From Phocaeicola intestinalis (lineage in GTDB: Bacteria; Bacteroidota; Bacteroidia; Bacteroidales; Bacteroidaceae), in contig NZ_JACSPP010000023.1 in assembly GCF_014837065.1 (NCBI RefSeq), positions 1 through 52,884 of the forward strand: a stretch of DNA of 52,884 nucleotides. Reading direction: 5' to 3'. Below are positions 17,666 to 27,388 of this stretch, piece after piece (the first letter of the stretch is position 1; every line of letters starts with the position of its first letter). The notes beneath the pieces were generated by a model. The model did no database searches and was not told the DNA's origin. It saw only the letters and a program-made list of their open reading frames with translations. The position numbers were made by a program, and so were the translations under genes.

Positions 17666-20173
17666 TCAGTCAATCACAATCTCCACATCAGCCGGCTGCA
17701 ACCCGTCAGACATCGCCATTAAATGCACCATGCCCTTCTTTCCTTTATTCTGAACCACAACCAGACATTTTCCATAAAACGCCCGACGCTTAGTGTCCTT
17801 GAAACGCTCCATTGAAATCGGATTTCCGTTATCCACCCCGGCAATGAAAGCATCTCCTTTCACGTTGAAGTTTACCAAATTATCGGCATTCGGACATAAG
17901 TTTCCGTCCTTATCCAGAATCTCTACTGTTATGAAACTCAAGTCTTTTCCGTCTGCCGCCAATTGAGAACGGTCGGGAGTCAGACGAATCCGGGCCGGTT
18001 CGCCTGCTGTACGAAGTTCCTTCTCGCCTACAATCTTCCCGGCTTTTCGGGCTACAACCTTCACACTTCCCGGCTCAAACCTGACTCTCCACACAGTATG
18101 CAAACAGTCCGGAGTCTTTGACCTCACACCTTGCGACTTCCCGTTAACGAACAACTCCACTTCGTCCGCATTGTTATAATAACACCACATATCCACGTCC
18201 TGGCCTTCCTTCCAGTTCCAGTGCGGGAACAGATGAAGCACCTGCTTGTCCGACCATTCCGACTGATAAAGATAATAAGCGTCCTTCGGGAAGCCCGCCA
18301 AATCGACAACACCGAAATAGGAACTGCGTGCAGGCCATCCGAACGGAGTAGGCTCGCCTATATAGTCGAACCCTGTCCACAAATATTGTCCGCTGATAAA
18401 GTCATTGTCACGTATCAGCTTGATAGTTTCCTCGTGCGTATTCCCCCAAGGCACATGACAATTGTCATAAGAAGAGCACGAATAGCTGGAATCAGTAAAC
18501 GGCTTGTCCCATCTTTCCGGCCAAATATACACCTTGTCGCTCGGCATCCGGTAATACCCCCGGGTAGCCAACGCCGAATTACTCTCCGTAATGATGAAAG
18601 GCTTCCCAGGAAAATTTGCAGGTACGTCCGGGACATTCACATTATGATAGTTGTAACCTATAATGTCAAGCGCCTCCGACCGGAACAGATGGTTGAACGG
18701 ATTCGGTTCATTGCATCCTGCCGTAACAGGGCGTGTCGGGTCGAGCTGTTTCACTATATCAGCCAATTTCTTTGTCAGCAACGAATTCACACTCATCTCC
18801 CCGTCCTTTGCCAACATATCCTTCGAATGCCCGAAGTTCAGTATCAGGTTCGCCTCCTCCAGACTCAGAGTGTCCGCATCAGCATGACTCCACTGCTCCA
18901 ACACCTCATTTCCGATGCTCCACATGAAAATAGAAGGATGGTTGCGGTCACGCAGAATGAAATCGCGCAAGTCCCGCTCATGCCATTCGTTGAAATAACG
19001 GGAATAGTCGTGAGTTGTCTTTTTTTTGCGCCACATATCAAATGCCTCATCCATCACAATGAATCCCATACGGTCGCACAAGTCGAGCAACTCCGGAGCC
19101 GGAGGATTGTGGGAGCAGCGTATGCCATTGCATCCCATCTCTTTCAGAATCTCCAGCTGGCGTTCGATGGCACGAATATTCACCGCTGCGCCCAGGCAAC
19201 CCAAGTCATGATGCATGCACACTCCGTTTATTTTCATCGGCTTTCCATTGAGGGAAAAGCCTTTCTCCGCGTCAAAGCTGAAAGTACGGATGCCCACCGG
19301 AGTCTCGTAACGGTCTACGCAGCGGTCTCCGTCAAACAGTTCCGTCACCAGTGTATAAAGATAAGGTTCCTCTATTCCCCAAAGCTGCGGACTTGCCACT
19401 TTCAGCTGTTGTACGGTTATTGTGTCCGTTCCTCCGCCGACCGTGCATAATGTATCGGCTTTGGCCACACACTTGTTTTCCGCATCGAACAATGACGAAC
19501 AGACGGTAATCTGCGTACTTGCATCCGTTTCATTAAAGACGATTGTCTGTACGTTCACCACTGCTTCCGACTCATTAACCACAGGAGTGGTCACATAAGT
19601 TCCCCATTCGCCGACATGCACGGAAGCCGTCTTCACGAGCCATACATTCCGATAGATGCCACAACCGGAATACCATCTGGAATTGGGCTGTTCCGAATTG
19701 TCCACACGCACGGCCAGTACGTTCTTCTCTCCCCATTTCAGATGTGGGGTGAGGTCGTAGCCGAAAGTGATATAGCCGTAAGGACGATGCCCCAACAGGA
19801 CCCCATTGAGATACACATCCGAATTCATATAGACACCATCAAATACAATCCGGATTTTCTTGTCCACATCGGACTTTTCAGGGACAAAAGTCTTTCGATA
19901 CCATCCGACACCTCCGGGAAGCGCACCGCCCCCCGTTCCGGACGGATTATCTTTACTGAAATCACCCTCTATGGCCCAATCATGGGGGAGATTCAACATC
20001 CTCCACTCCTCGTCCACAAAGTCTGCATCGGCAGCTTCTGGAGTGTCTCCCAATCGGAAACGCCAGCCTTCGGTAAAATCAATTCGTTCACGAGGAACAT
20101 CGGGAGATGTGCCACATGCCATAAAAAACATGCAGCAGATTCCCGACACAAACAACACTAATCTATTAACCAT
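17666..20173 (-). CDS. GH2 lipoprotein, likely beta-galactosidase of the xyloglucan PUL
   Basis: The 835-aa product has a lipobox (FMAC, Cys about residue 20). The GH2 order is sugar-binding jelly roll (~30-190), Ig-like domain (~195-300), TIM barrel (~305-600) and C-terminal Ig-like domains. Acid/base is Glu423 in FMWSIGNEV and nucleophile Glu530 in FIITESNSA. In known xyloglucan loci of Bacteroides a GH2 of this type removes beta-1,2-galactose from the xylose side chains (L units). It lies 19 nt downstream of the GH31 gene, as expected for an operon with the alpha-xylosidase, which acts after galactose removal. A beta-glucuronidase or other GH2 specificity cannot be excluded from sequence reading alone. 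Confidence 0.88.
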   Translation of the reverse strand: MVNRLVLFVSGICCMFFMACGTSPDVPRERIDFTEGWRFRLGDTPEAADADFVDEEWRMLNLPHDWAIEGDFSKDNPSGTGGGALPGGVGWYRKTFVPEKSDVDKKIRIVFDGVYMNSDVYLNGVLLGHRPYGYITFGYDLTPHLKWGEKNVLAVRVDNSEQPNSRWYSGCGIYRNVWLVKTASVHVGEWGTYVTTPVVNESEAVVNVQTIVFNETDASTQITVCSSLFDAENKCVAKADTLCTVGGGTDTITVQQLKVASPQLWGIEEPYLYTLVTELFDGDRCVDRYETPVGIRTFSFDAEKGFSLNGKPMKINGVCMHHDLGCLGAAVNIRAIERQLEILKEMGCNGIRCSHNPPAPELLDLCDRMGFIVMDEAFDMWRKKKTTHDYSRYFNEWHERDLRDFILRDRNHPSIFMWSIGNEVLEQWSHADADTLSLEEANLILNFGHSKDMLAKDGEMSVNSLLTKKLADIVKQLDPTRPVTAGCNEPNPFNHLFRSEALDIIGYNYHNVNVPDVPANFPGKPFIITESNSALATRGYYRMPSDKVYIWPERWDKPFTDSSYSCSSYDNCHVPWGNTHEETIKLIRDNDFISGQYLWTGFDYIGEPTPFGWPARSSYFGVVDLAGFPKDAYYLYQSEWSDKQVLHLFPHWNWKEGQDVDMWCYYNNADEVELFVNGKSQGVRSKTPDCLHTVWRVRFEPGSVKVVARKAGKIVGEKELRTAGEPARIRLTPDRSQLAADGKDLSFITVEILDKDGNLCPNADNLVNFNVKGDAFIAGVDNGNPISMERFKDTKRRAFYGKCLVVVQNKGKKGMVHLMAMSDGLQPADVEIVID

Positions 20174-20192
20174 ATAAACAAATCCTATAATA

Positions 20193-23075
20193 TTACAATT
20201 TCACAGTCTGTGCGCTTCCCGTATACTTTACTTCAATGCCTTTTGCATTAATATCAAAAGCCTGCGGCTTGTCCTCATTAACTACAACCACCGTAAACGT
20301 GCGCTCCTCCAACATGCCAGGGAACGAACCTTTGCGTTCGCCGATTGTCAAAGTACGGGTTTCATCGTCATATTCCATCGGAATCATCCCATACATTCCC
20401 TTTTCGTAGTTATAGTTCACGCCCTCATCTTCATAGAGTGTAAACTCGCCGTCCGCTCCCTGATATATATACAGCCTGATATGGTCGGCCGGCTTCTCGC
20501 CCGTATATTGAATGTCTTCGCCGAACGGCACGATAGAACCTGCACGCACATATAGCGGAACGCGCTCATAAGGTGCCTCCACCTCGGCTTTCACTCCGCC
20601 TTTCTGATATTTCCCTGTATAGAAGTCATACCAGCCTTCCGACTTCGGGAAGTACATCTCACGGCTGCGGTCTCCATAACGGTAAACAGGAGAAACCATG
20701 AAAGCAGGACCGAACATGAACTGGTCACCAATGTTGTTTACATTCGCATCAGCTGTAAAATCCATCACCAGCGGACGCATGATGGTATAGTCCTTGAACC
20801 ACGTCATGCCCGCCAACGAATAAATATACGGCATCATATTGTAGCGTAACTTTGTATAATAAACAATGGAATTGTAGGCGGGATGACCTTCGGGGGCAAT
20901 CTCCCACGGCTCACGATACGGATATTGACCGTGTGCACGATACAGCGGACAGAACGCTCCGAACTGGAACCAGCGCGTATTCAGTTCGCGCCATTCTTTA
21001 TAGTCGGCATTTTCCGTCCTCGTTTCGTTCCATTGTTTCTGGCCCTCCACATAACGGTTTTCCACACAGAAGCCACCGATGTCCATCGTCCAATAAGGAA
21101 TGCCGCTCATTGCGAAATTCAGCCCGGCGGAAATCTGTGCCTTCATGTCTTCCCAACGGGTAGCGATGTCACCACTCCAGGTGGCCGTAGAATACCGTTG
21201 CAAACCGGCAAATCCTGAACGGGTCAGCAGAAAGACACGCCTGTTGTTGTCCACACTCCGTTGCCCGTTATAGATTGCGTCCGCATTCATCAGCGCGTAG
21301 GCATTGAAGAACTCCGTAGAGGAACCTAATGCCGTAGGTCCGCACAAGTCCTTACGGTACTGCATATCCGTGCAGTCACGCACATTCGGTTCACTGGCAT
21401 CCATCCACCACGCATCGATGCCCAACGGATAATAATGTTCGTACATCTGTTTCCAGAACAGCTTGCGTGCCTCGGCACTGTATGCGTCATAGAAGCCGTA
21501 TGTGTACCCTTTGCCAATCCAATCCTTCAGGCTGTCCTTCACGGACTGCGGATAAATCCAGCCGTTCCTGTCAAATTCCTTGTAATGCTCGGTCGTGGTA
21601 TAGAACTTCGGCCATACGGACACCATTATGTGCCCGTGCATTGCATGAATGGAATCGACCATCGCTTTCGGATTCGGGAAATGTGCCTTGTCGAACTCAT
21701 GGCTTCCCCATGCGTTTTCCGGCCAGTGGCTCCAGTCGAGCACAATATTGTCTATCGGAATTTTCCGGTCACGGAAACCTTTCAACGCACCCAACATTTC
21801 ATCCTGCGACTTGTAACGCTCCCGGCTCTGCCAATAGCCCATCGCCCATTTAGGCATGATGGGAGACTTGCCTGTCAAGGTACGGTAACCGCTGATTACA
21901 TCATCCATATCGTCACCGGCGACAAAATAATAGTCCAGCTGAGGAGTCATTTCACTCCACCACGACTGTTTGCCCTGCTCTTTCGGGTCAACCGGACTGA
22001 ACACACGCAGCCCGGAATAAGAAACCGCTCCGTCCGGATTCCATTCCACCTTCAACGGCACACGCTTTCCGGCCTCCAGATTCACGGAGAACTTATAGCT
22101 GTTCGGATTCCATGCCGTGCGCCAGCGCTCCGGAACCACCAGTTTGTTGTCGATATACACTTTGGTATAGCCTGCATAATAGAGGATGAACTTGAATTCC
22201 CCGCTCTGCGAAGGTTCAATCTCCCCTTCATAAGTGACCTTTGAGCCATACAGCGGAAAGTCTTCCGGCAAATTCACCACATGATTCAGGTCGCCTCTGA
22301 CCAGATGCTCAAAATAAAGCGAGTCCTCCCGGCGGACCAATGTCCCGGCACCCGATTCCGGAGCGGGGACATAAGTACCTGTTATCGCTCCCTCTTTTCC
22401 GTCCTTGTCATACAGCTTGAACACATCCCCCAACTGAGAATAATCGTTCGGATTCCCGAAACGACAAAACGAATAACTGTCAAGCAGCACGCCATAGTTT
22501 TTGTTTGAGACAATGAACGGAACGGAAACCTTCGTATTATACTGGAACAGCTCTTCGTTCTTTCCCTTATAATTGAATTCATCGGCCTGGTGCTGGCCTA
22601 ATCCGTAGAACGCCTCGTCATCCGGCGACTCGAACACCTGACGGATTGTGTAACCTTTTGTTCCTTCCACTTCTATCGGCGTGAAGGTCTTGCCTCCTCC
22701 CTCGTTTTCCCGAAGAATCATATTCTCATTTTCATCGGTGAACCAGACTTCCCCTGTCGATGCAAGAACGGAAGCACGGACTTCATCCGTGGAAACCGTC
22801 ACCGTATCTCCCTTCTGGATGACCGTAAAAGGAGTTCGTTCCTTCTGCGGAACGACAATCAGACTTTGCGAATCGGCAAACCTGTTTTCAGGTGTGGCCG
22901 ATACATGGATGAGCTTGTCGCCCATCACCTGCAGACGGACCAGACGTGCACCTGCATCATCTTTCTTTGTCCGCACCTTCACTATCACTCCATTATCTGT
23001 CTGTTCGTAAACGCCGGAGCATGAACCAAGCAGCAAGCCGGCCAGCAGACAATAAGAAATGCCTTTCATATTCAT
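20193..23075 (-). CDS. GH31 alpha-xylosidase with PA14 insert, lipoprotein
   Basis: This 960-aa lipoprotein (lipobox LGSC) has a GH31 N-terminal beta domain. A PA14-like insert (about 245-370; FKFILYYAGYTKVYIDNKLV, KVEWNPDGAVSYSGLRVF) is followed by the catalytic barrel and C-terminal beta domains. Nucleophile Asp559 is in WWMDASEPN and acid/base Asp636 in TWSGDIATRWED. A PA14 insert is the hallmark of bacterial xyloglucan alpha-xylosidases of the CjXyl31A/BoGH31 type, which remove non-reducing-end alpha-1,6-xylose from xyloglucan oligosaccharides. First gene of the minus-strand unit; a perfect -7 box (23126-23133) and a candidate regulator site (23158-23169) lie upstream. An ATG two codons in (23069) is an equally possible start. 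Confidence 0.92.
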   Translation of the reverse strand: MNMKGISYCLLAGLLLGSCSGVYEQTDNGVIVKVRTKKDDAGARLVRLQVMGDKLIHVSATPENRFADSQSLIVVPQKERTPFTVIQKGDTVTVSTDEVRASVLASTGEVWFTDENENMILRENEGGGKTFTPIEVEGTKGYTIRQVFESPDDEAFYGLGQHQADEFNYKGKNEELFQYNTKVSVPFIVSNKNYGVLLDSYSFCRFGNPNDYSQLGDVFKLYDKDGKEGAITGTYVPAPESGAGTLVRREDSLYFEHLVRGDLNHVVNLPEDFPLYGSKVTYEGEIEPSQSGEFKFILYYAGYTKVYIDNKLVVPERWRTAWNPNSYKFSVNLEAGKRVPLKVEWNPDGAVSYSGLRVFSPVDPKEQGKQSWWSEMTPQLDYYFVAGDDMDDVISGYRTLTGKSPIMPKWAMGYWQSRERYKSQDEMLGALKGFRDRKIPIDNIVLDWSHWPENAWGSHEFDKAHFPNPKAMVDSIHAMHGHIMVSVWPKFYTTTEHYKEFDRNGWIYPQSVKDSLKDWIGKGYTYGFYDAYSAEARKLFWKQMYEHYYPLGIDAWWMDASEPNVRDCTDMQYRKDLCGPTALGSSTEFFNAYALMNADAIYNGQRSVDNNRRVFLLTRSGFAGLQRYSTATWSGDIATRWEDMKAQISAGLNFAMSGIPYWTMDIGGFCVENRYVEGQKQWNETRTENADYKEWRELNTRWFQFGAFCPLYRAHGQYPYREPWEIAPEGHPAYNSIVYYTKLRYNMMPYIYSLAGMTWFKDYTIMRPLVMDFTADANVNNIGDQFMFGPAFMVSPVYRYGDRSREMYFPKSEGWYDFYTGKYQKGGVKAEVEAPYERVPLYVRAGSIVPFGEDIQYTGEKPADHIRLYIYQGADGEFTLYEDEGVNYNYEKGMYGMIPMEYDDETRTLTIGERKGSFPGMLEERTFTVVVVNEDKPQAFDINAKGIEVKYTGSAQTVKL

Positions 23076-23125
23076 ATACCCAACTGATGTTTAAAGTTAA
23101 ACGATAAGACTTCTTTTCTCTTTTA

Positions 23126-23133
23126 CAAAAATA
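23126..23133 (-). promoter_or_regulatory. -7 box of the GH31 operon
   Basis: The minus strand reads TATTTTTG, about 50 nt upstream of the GH31 ATG. On the same strand AAAACATTTGAA (complement of 23158-23169) lies about 25 bp further upstream and resembles the motif found before GH5, GH95 and SusC. Confidence 0.55.
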
Positions 23134-23229
23134 GAGGTTATCAATCAGATTTATGAATTCAAATGTTTTATACAAGGTTCCTATTTAACCCACGCCCATC
23201 CCATATGTTTCTACATAGGGTACCGTTTG

Positions 23230-26200
23230 TTATTTCCCCTCCTTTTCCTGATAGACAGAAGGCTGTACACCGAACTCGTCCTTGAAATAACGGCTGAAAT
23301 ATCTCGGACTGTTGAAGCCTACTTCATACGCCACCTCCGATACATGAAGCTGACTTTCACGCAGCAATTGGGCGGCACGTTTCAGACGAATCACACGGAT
23401 GAACTCAATCGGTGTCTTTCCGGTAATCTGCAGCAGCTTTTTGTAAAGATGCACCCGGCTCATCCCGAGCTCGCGGCTCAGTTCCTCAACGGACAGGTCG
23501 CTTCTCGAAATATTGTCCTCGACATACTTGACTGCCTTTTCTATCAGTTTCTCGTCCAACGAGGTAATCACAATGTCACTGGGAGTCGGATCTATCGTCG
23601 CATGGGTAACCTGACGGTAACGGCTCAATTCAATCAGCTTGCGGATACGCAAAACCAATACAATCATGTTGAAAGGCTTAGTCACATAGTCATCCGCCCC
23701 CGTTTCAAGTCCCTTCACTTTCGACTCTACCGCCTGACGCGCCGTAAGCAGAATCACCGGAATATGGGATGTCCGCTTGTCCGACTTGATCAGCCGGCAC
23801 AATTCATTGCCGTCCATTACCGGCATCATCACGTCACTGATTACCAGATCCGGCTGTTTTTCCTGTATCTTCTTCCATGCCTCTTCACCGTTCGAAGCTA
23901 CCTCCACCCGGTACTGCAGTTCCAGACTGTGCTGCATGAACTGACGGAAATCCTCGCTGTCATCCACCACAAGCAAAAGCGGAAAGCTGTCCCTGTCAGT
24001 CTGTTCCACCATTTGTTCCGGAACACCATCCGCTTCCGGCCGGACAACGACCGGTTTCGGAAGTTCGGCAACAACATCCACATGTCGGACTGGAAGATGC
24101 ACGACAAACACCGTCCCCGTACCGATATTGTCGAATACCTCCACCGTACCGTCATGCAAGCTGACAAAATCACGAACCAGGCTCAGGCCGATGCCGCTTC
24201 CCGTGGTCTCTTCCATACCCTTATGGTCGGTCTGATAGAAACGGTCAAAGATACGCTCCTTGTCCGCATCGGGAATGCCGATGCCCGTGTCCGAGACCTT
24301 TATTTCCAGCATCTCCGGTTCACTTTCTATATGTTCCAGCATAACGGTCACACGCCCTCCGTCGGGAGTATATTTGAAAGCGTTAGAAAGCAGGTTCATC
24401 ACTACCTTGCCTATCTTGTCCGCATCAAAAGCCATCGGAAAATGTTCCATGCCGGAAAAGAAAGAGAACTGTATATGTTTCTTGTCCGCCATCAGAAGGA
24501 ACGAATTGCATACCTCACGTATATACGGAACGACATCGTTCTCCGACAAGGAAAGCTGGTGTCCGCTCATCTCTCCCTTGCGGAAGTCAAGCAGCTGGTT
24601 GACCAACACCAGCAGACGCTGCGCGTTCCTGTACATCAGTACCAGCATAGACCTTCGCGATTCGTCCTTCTCCTTTGCCAGCAGCTCTTCCAACGGAGCG
24701 ACAATCAAGGTCAGCGGAGTGCGGAGTTCGTGACTTATATTGGTAAAGAAACGGAACTTCATCTGATTGATTTCCTCGTTCTTCGCCGCTTCCTGCTCCA
24801 CCTGACGGATATGGAACTTCTCCCGCTCCCGCCTCAACAGATGCCTACGGGCAAGCAACAATGCCAGCACAAAAATCAGGACATAACATATGTACGCCCA
24901 CCATGACATCCAGAAAGGAGGATGCACAAAGATTTCCAGACGGGCTACCTCCGTGCCCTCATATCCGTCACTGTTTATCGCCTTTACGTTCAACACATAT
25001 TTTCCGGATGCCAGATTCGTAAATGTCAGGCGGTTCATGCCGGGCGGCAGGGAAAGCCACTCGTCATTGAACCCGTCCAGCCTGTACATATAAGTGGTCT
25101 TCTCCGGCAAATTGAAATTGTCGGAGGCAAGTTCTATCGTAAAGATATTCTGTCCGTAATCCAACTCGAATTTCCGGAGGACGTTCAGGTCTTCAGGAAG
25201 CACCACATGACCTCCGTATTCCTTGCCCGCCTCTATTTCCTTATTGAACAGATACAGTGCGGAGAACATCACTTTCGGCAACACCTTGTTATAGTGTATT
25301 CCGTCCGGATCGAACACATTCAGCCCATAAAGGCCACCGGCCACGACCATGCCGTTATCCAAAGTCTTTATCGCCCTCAGATTGAAATCGCAGTTCTGAA
25401 GACCGTCCTTGTCATTGTATATATGCGATTCGAACGTATATTCCCCCTTGCTGTCCTTTGACACTTTCAGATGAATCATCCGCCTCGTCGATGAAATCCA
25501 CATGTCATGGTTATGGTCTTCCGTCACTCCCGCCATGATTTCTCCCGAATTGCCGGTGATGTCCGTGAAATCCTTCACCGAATGACGTTTCTTGTCATAC
25601 ATTTTCAAACCTTCGCGCATGGCAATCCATACCAGTCCGCGGCTGTCGCAATACACCTGATTGACATCCTGCCTGCCCGACGTGTTTCCATCGGGAATCG
25701 TATGCTTCTCCAACGTGCGGGGGTCGACGAGCGCAACCTCCATGGGCATACCGACCGCCAAAGTATTGTCATCCGACACACTCAAAGAAGCCACAAACCC
25801 ACTTATCCCCTCGTATGTCTCCAGCGTGTTGTCCTTCAGATTCCAATATTGGAGCCCTCTGTCCAGATAGCCTATCCAGAGCCGTCCGTCCGTTTCGGCC
25901 AGCGTCCAGACGCTGTTCCCCAGCAAACCGTCCTTTCCGGAAGTATAGCCGGTCAGTCCCGACCTTTTGTCCAGACAATAAAGCCCGCCGTTGAAAGTAC
26001 CTATCCACAAACGTCCGTCCCCAGATTTCAGCAAAGCCACGACAGGAACGGAAAAGTCATACCGCTTCTCCGTCTCGCCCGTCCGGATGTTCCACAGAAG
26101 AAGCCCCTCATCGTTCGTCCCTAACCACAGACGTTCCTCATCGGCCTGCTCAATGCAGGTGATGTCCCCCAACTCGTGCATGTTGAACTTGAACATACTT

Positions 26201-27201
26201 TCCCCGTAGCAGGAGACACCTTTCTTGTAAGTTCCCACCCACATCAGCCCGTTGCGGTCGGCATACAGACAATAAACCGTATTGTGCGACAGGCTTCGGG
26301 GAGCGCCCGCATCATTGACCACCCGGACGATTCCACCGGTACGCTTGTCGAACACGTCGATACCTCCATAGTCCTTGCCTACCCATATCCGGCCTTCCTC
26401 GTCCTGCGACACGGCATGAACGATGTCGTTCTGTCCTTTCCAATGTGCAGCCAAGTCTGTCCGCCATCTGTCCGCCACCGTATCATACACCCACAAACCC
26501 GAAGAGCTGTAAATCCAGACACAACCCTCCTTATCTACGAACAAGGAGAAAACACCTAAACTTCTACCGTCCATTATGTCATCCTTCACCCACTTCAGCG
26601 TCATTTCAGACCGGTTGACGCAAACAAACTTTCCCGAATTATACAGCAGCAGGACACATCCGGCACACTCGCCGATAGCCGTCACTCCCGCATCGGGGAG
26701 TCCACAGACATACAAGGAAAGAAATTTCGTCTCCTCCCCTTCCCTGTAACGGTAAAAACCCTCCCCCGCCACAGATATCCACGTATACCCTGAGGAATCC
26801 ACATAAACGCATTCAGGCATTCCTTTGCTCCCCAACTTCCCCATAAAGCCTTTCAAGTCGGGTTCAAACGTGTCTTTCGCCTTGTCGAACCGGGCATATC
26901 CGGTGCCTGTCTTCAGCCAGAAATAGTTGTCCGGCTCCTCCATTATCCCCCAGACGTAATTGTTGGGAAGCGAACAAGAATCACCGGACAGATGCCGGTA
27001 AATCTTGAAAGTATATCCGTCGAAACGGTTCAGTCCGGAATTCGTGCCGAACCACATGAAGCCGTCCCTGTCCTTGAATATGGAATAGACCGAATTGTTC
27101 GACAATCCGTCGGCCACCTCCAGATGTCTGAACATGAAAGGTTGGGCAGATAATGAAAGAAATGCTATCAGGAGAGCAAATAAGGCTACTGTTCTGTTCA
27201 T
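23230..27201 (-). CDS. Hybrid two-component system regulator (HTCS) of the PUL
   Basis: The 1323-aa product starts at MNRTVALFALLIAFLSLSAQ (signal peptide); the frame opens nine codons earlier at 27228. The periplasmic sensor is made of regulator-propeller repeats (DGFMWFGTNSGLNRFD and many more) plus a Y_Y_Y domain (about 690-755). One membrane helix follows (~765-790). HisKA has the phosphorylated His824 in FFTNISHELRTP. The ATPase domain shows MNLLSNAFKYTPDGG and DTGIGIP. The receiver domain has Asp1123 in ISDVMMPVMDG, and the end is an AraC HTH (LGMSRVHLYKKLLQITGKTP). HTCS proteins bind a breakdown oligosaccharide and activate their own PUL; a xyloglucan oligosaccharide is the likely ligand here. 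Confidence 0.95.
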   Translation of the reverse strand: MNRTVALFALLIAFLSLSAQPFMFRHLEVADGLSNNSVYSIFKDRDGFMWFGTNSGLNRFDGYTFKIYRHLSGDSCSLPNNYVWGIMEEPDNYFWLKTGTGYARFDKAKDTFEPDLKGFMGKLGSKGMPECVYVDSSGYTWISVAGEGFYRYREGEETKFLSLYVCGLPDAGVTAIGECAGCVLLLYNSGKFVCVNRSEMTLKWVKDDIMDGRSLGVFSLFVDKEGCVWIYSSSGLWVYDTVADRWRTDLAAHWKGQNDIVHAVSQDEEGRIWVGKDYGGIDVFDKRTGGIVRVVNDAGAPRSLSHNTVYCLYADRNGLMWVGTYKKGVSCYGESMFKFNMHELGDITCIEQADEERLWLGTNDEGLLLWNIRTGETEKRYDFSVPVVALLKSGDGRLWIGTFNGGLYCLDKRSGLTGYTSGKDGLLGNSVWTLAETDGRLWIGYLDRGLQYWNLKDNTLETYEGISGFVASLSVSDDNTLAVGMPMEVALVDPRTLEKHTIPDGNTSGRQDVNQVYCDSRGLVWIAMREGLKMYDKKRHSVKDFTDITGNSGEIMAGVTEDHNHDMWISSTRRMIHLKVSKDSKGEYTFESHIYNDKDGLQNCDFNLRAIKTLDNGMVVAGGLYGLNVFDPDGIHYNKVLPKVMFSALYLFNKEIEAGKEYGGHVVLPEDLNVLRKFELDYGQNIFTIELASDNFNLPEKTTYMYRLDGFNDEWLSLPPGMNRLTFTNLASGKYVLNVKAINSDGYEGTEVARLEIFVHPPFWMSWWAYICYVLIFVLALLLARRHLLRREREKFHIRQVEQEAAKNEEINQMKFRFFTNISHELRTPLTLIVAPLEELLAKEKDESRRSMLVLMYRNAQRLLVLVNQLLDFRKGEMSGHQLSLSENDVVPYIREVCNSFLLMADKKHIQFSFFSGMEHFPMAFDADKIGKVVMNLLSNAFKYTPDGGRVTVMLEHIESEPEMLEIKVSDTGIGIPDADKERIFDRFYQTDHKGMEETTGSGIGLSLVRDFVSLHDGTVEVFDNIGTGTVFVVHLPVRHVDVVAELPKPVVVRPEADGVPEQMVEQTDRDSFPLLLVVDDSEDFRQFMQHSLELQYRVEVASNGEEAWKKIQEKQPDLVISDVMMPVMDGNELCRLIKSDKRTSHIPVILLTARQAVESKVKGLETGADDYVTKPFNMIVLVLRIRKLIELSRYRQVTHATIDPTPSDIVITSLDEKLIEKAVKYVEDNISRSDLSVEELSRELGMSRVHLYKKLLQITGKTPIEFIRVIRLKRAAQLLRESQLHVSEVAYEVGFNSPRYFSRYFKDEFGVQPSVYQEKEGK

Positions 27202-27342
27202 CGTGTGTTTATCTTGATTTAAGGACAAAGAAAAGAAAAAATCCGCTTTTCCGCAAATGAACGTCCCTCATTTTTCACGCTTACCCGCAGTGAGGGCGTG
27301 TCGAATTTGTTTTTTGAACACAGAGGTACGTCTACCAGATAT

Positions 27343-27381
27343 ATAATGCGAATCGGTGCATCAACTCCCGATTCGCATTAT
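27343..27381. terminator. Perfect 14-bp inverted repeat between GH5 and HTCS genes
   Basis: ATAATGCGAATCGG (27343-27356) and CCGATTCGCATTAT (27368-27381) pair perfectly around an 11-nt loop, 8 nt after the GH5 stop. It is the likely terminator of the minus-strand GH5 gene, separating it from the HTCS gene. Confidence 0.65.
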
Positions 27382-27388
27382 TAATTGT

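Noticed and set aside
18131..19450. 439-codon plus-strand ORF opposite the GH2 gene
   Set aside because: Antisense of clear GH2 catalytic motifs; an effect of codon usage.
23227..24906. 559-codon plus-strand ORF opposite the HTCS gene
   Set aside because: It is the mirror of a well-recognised kinase/regulator coding strand; its translation has no domain-like pattern.
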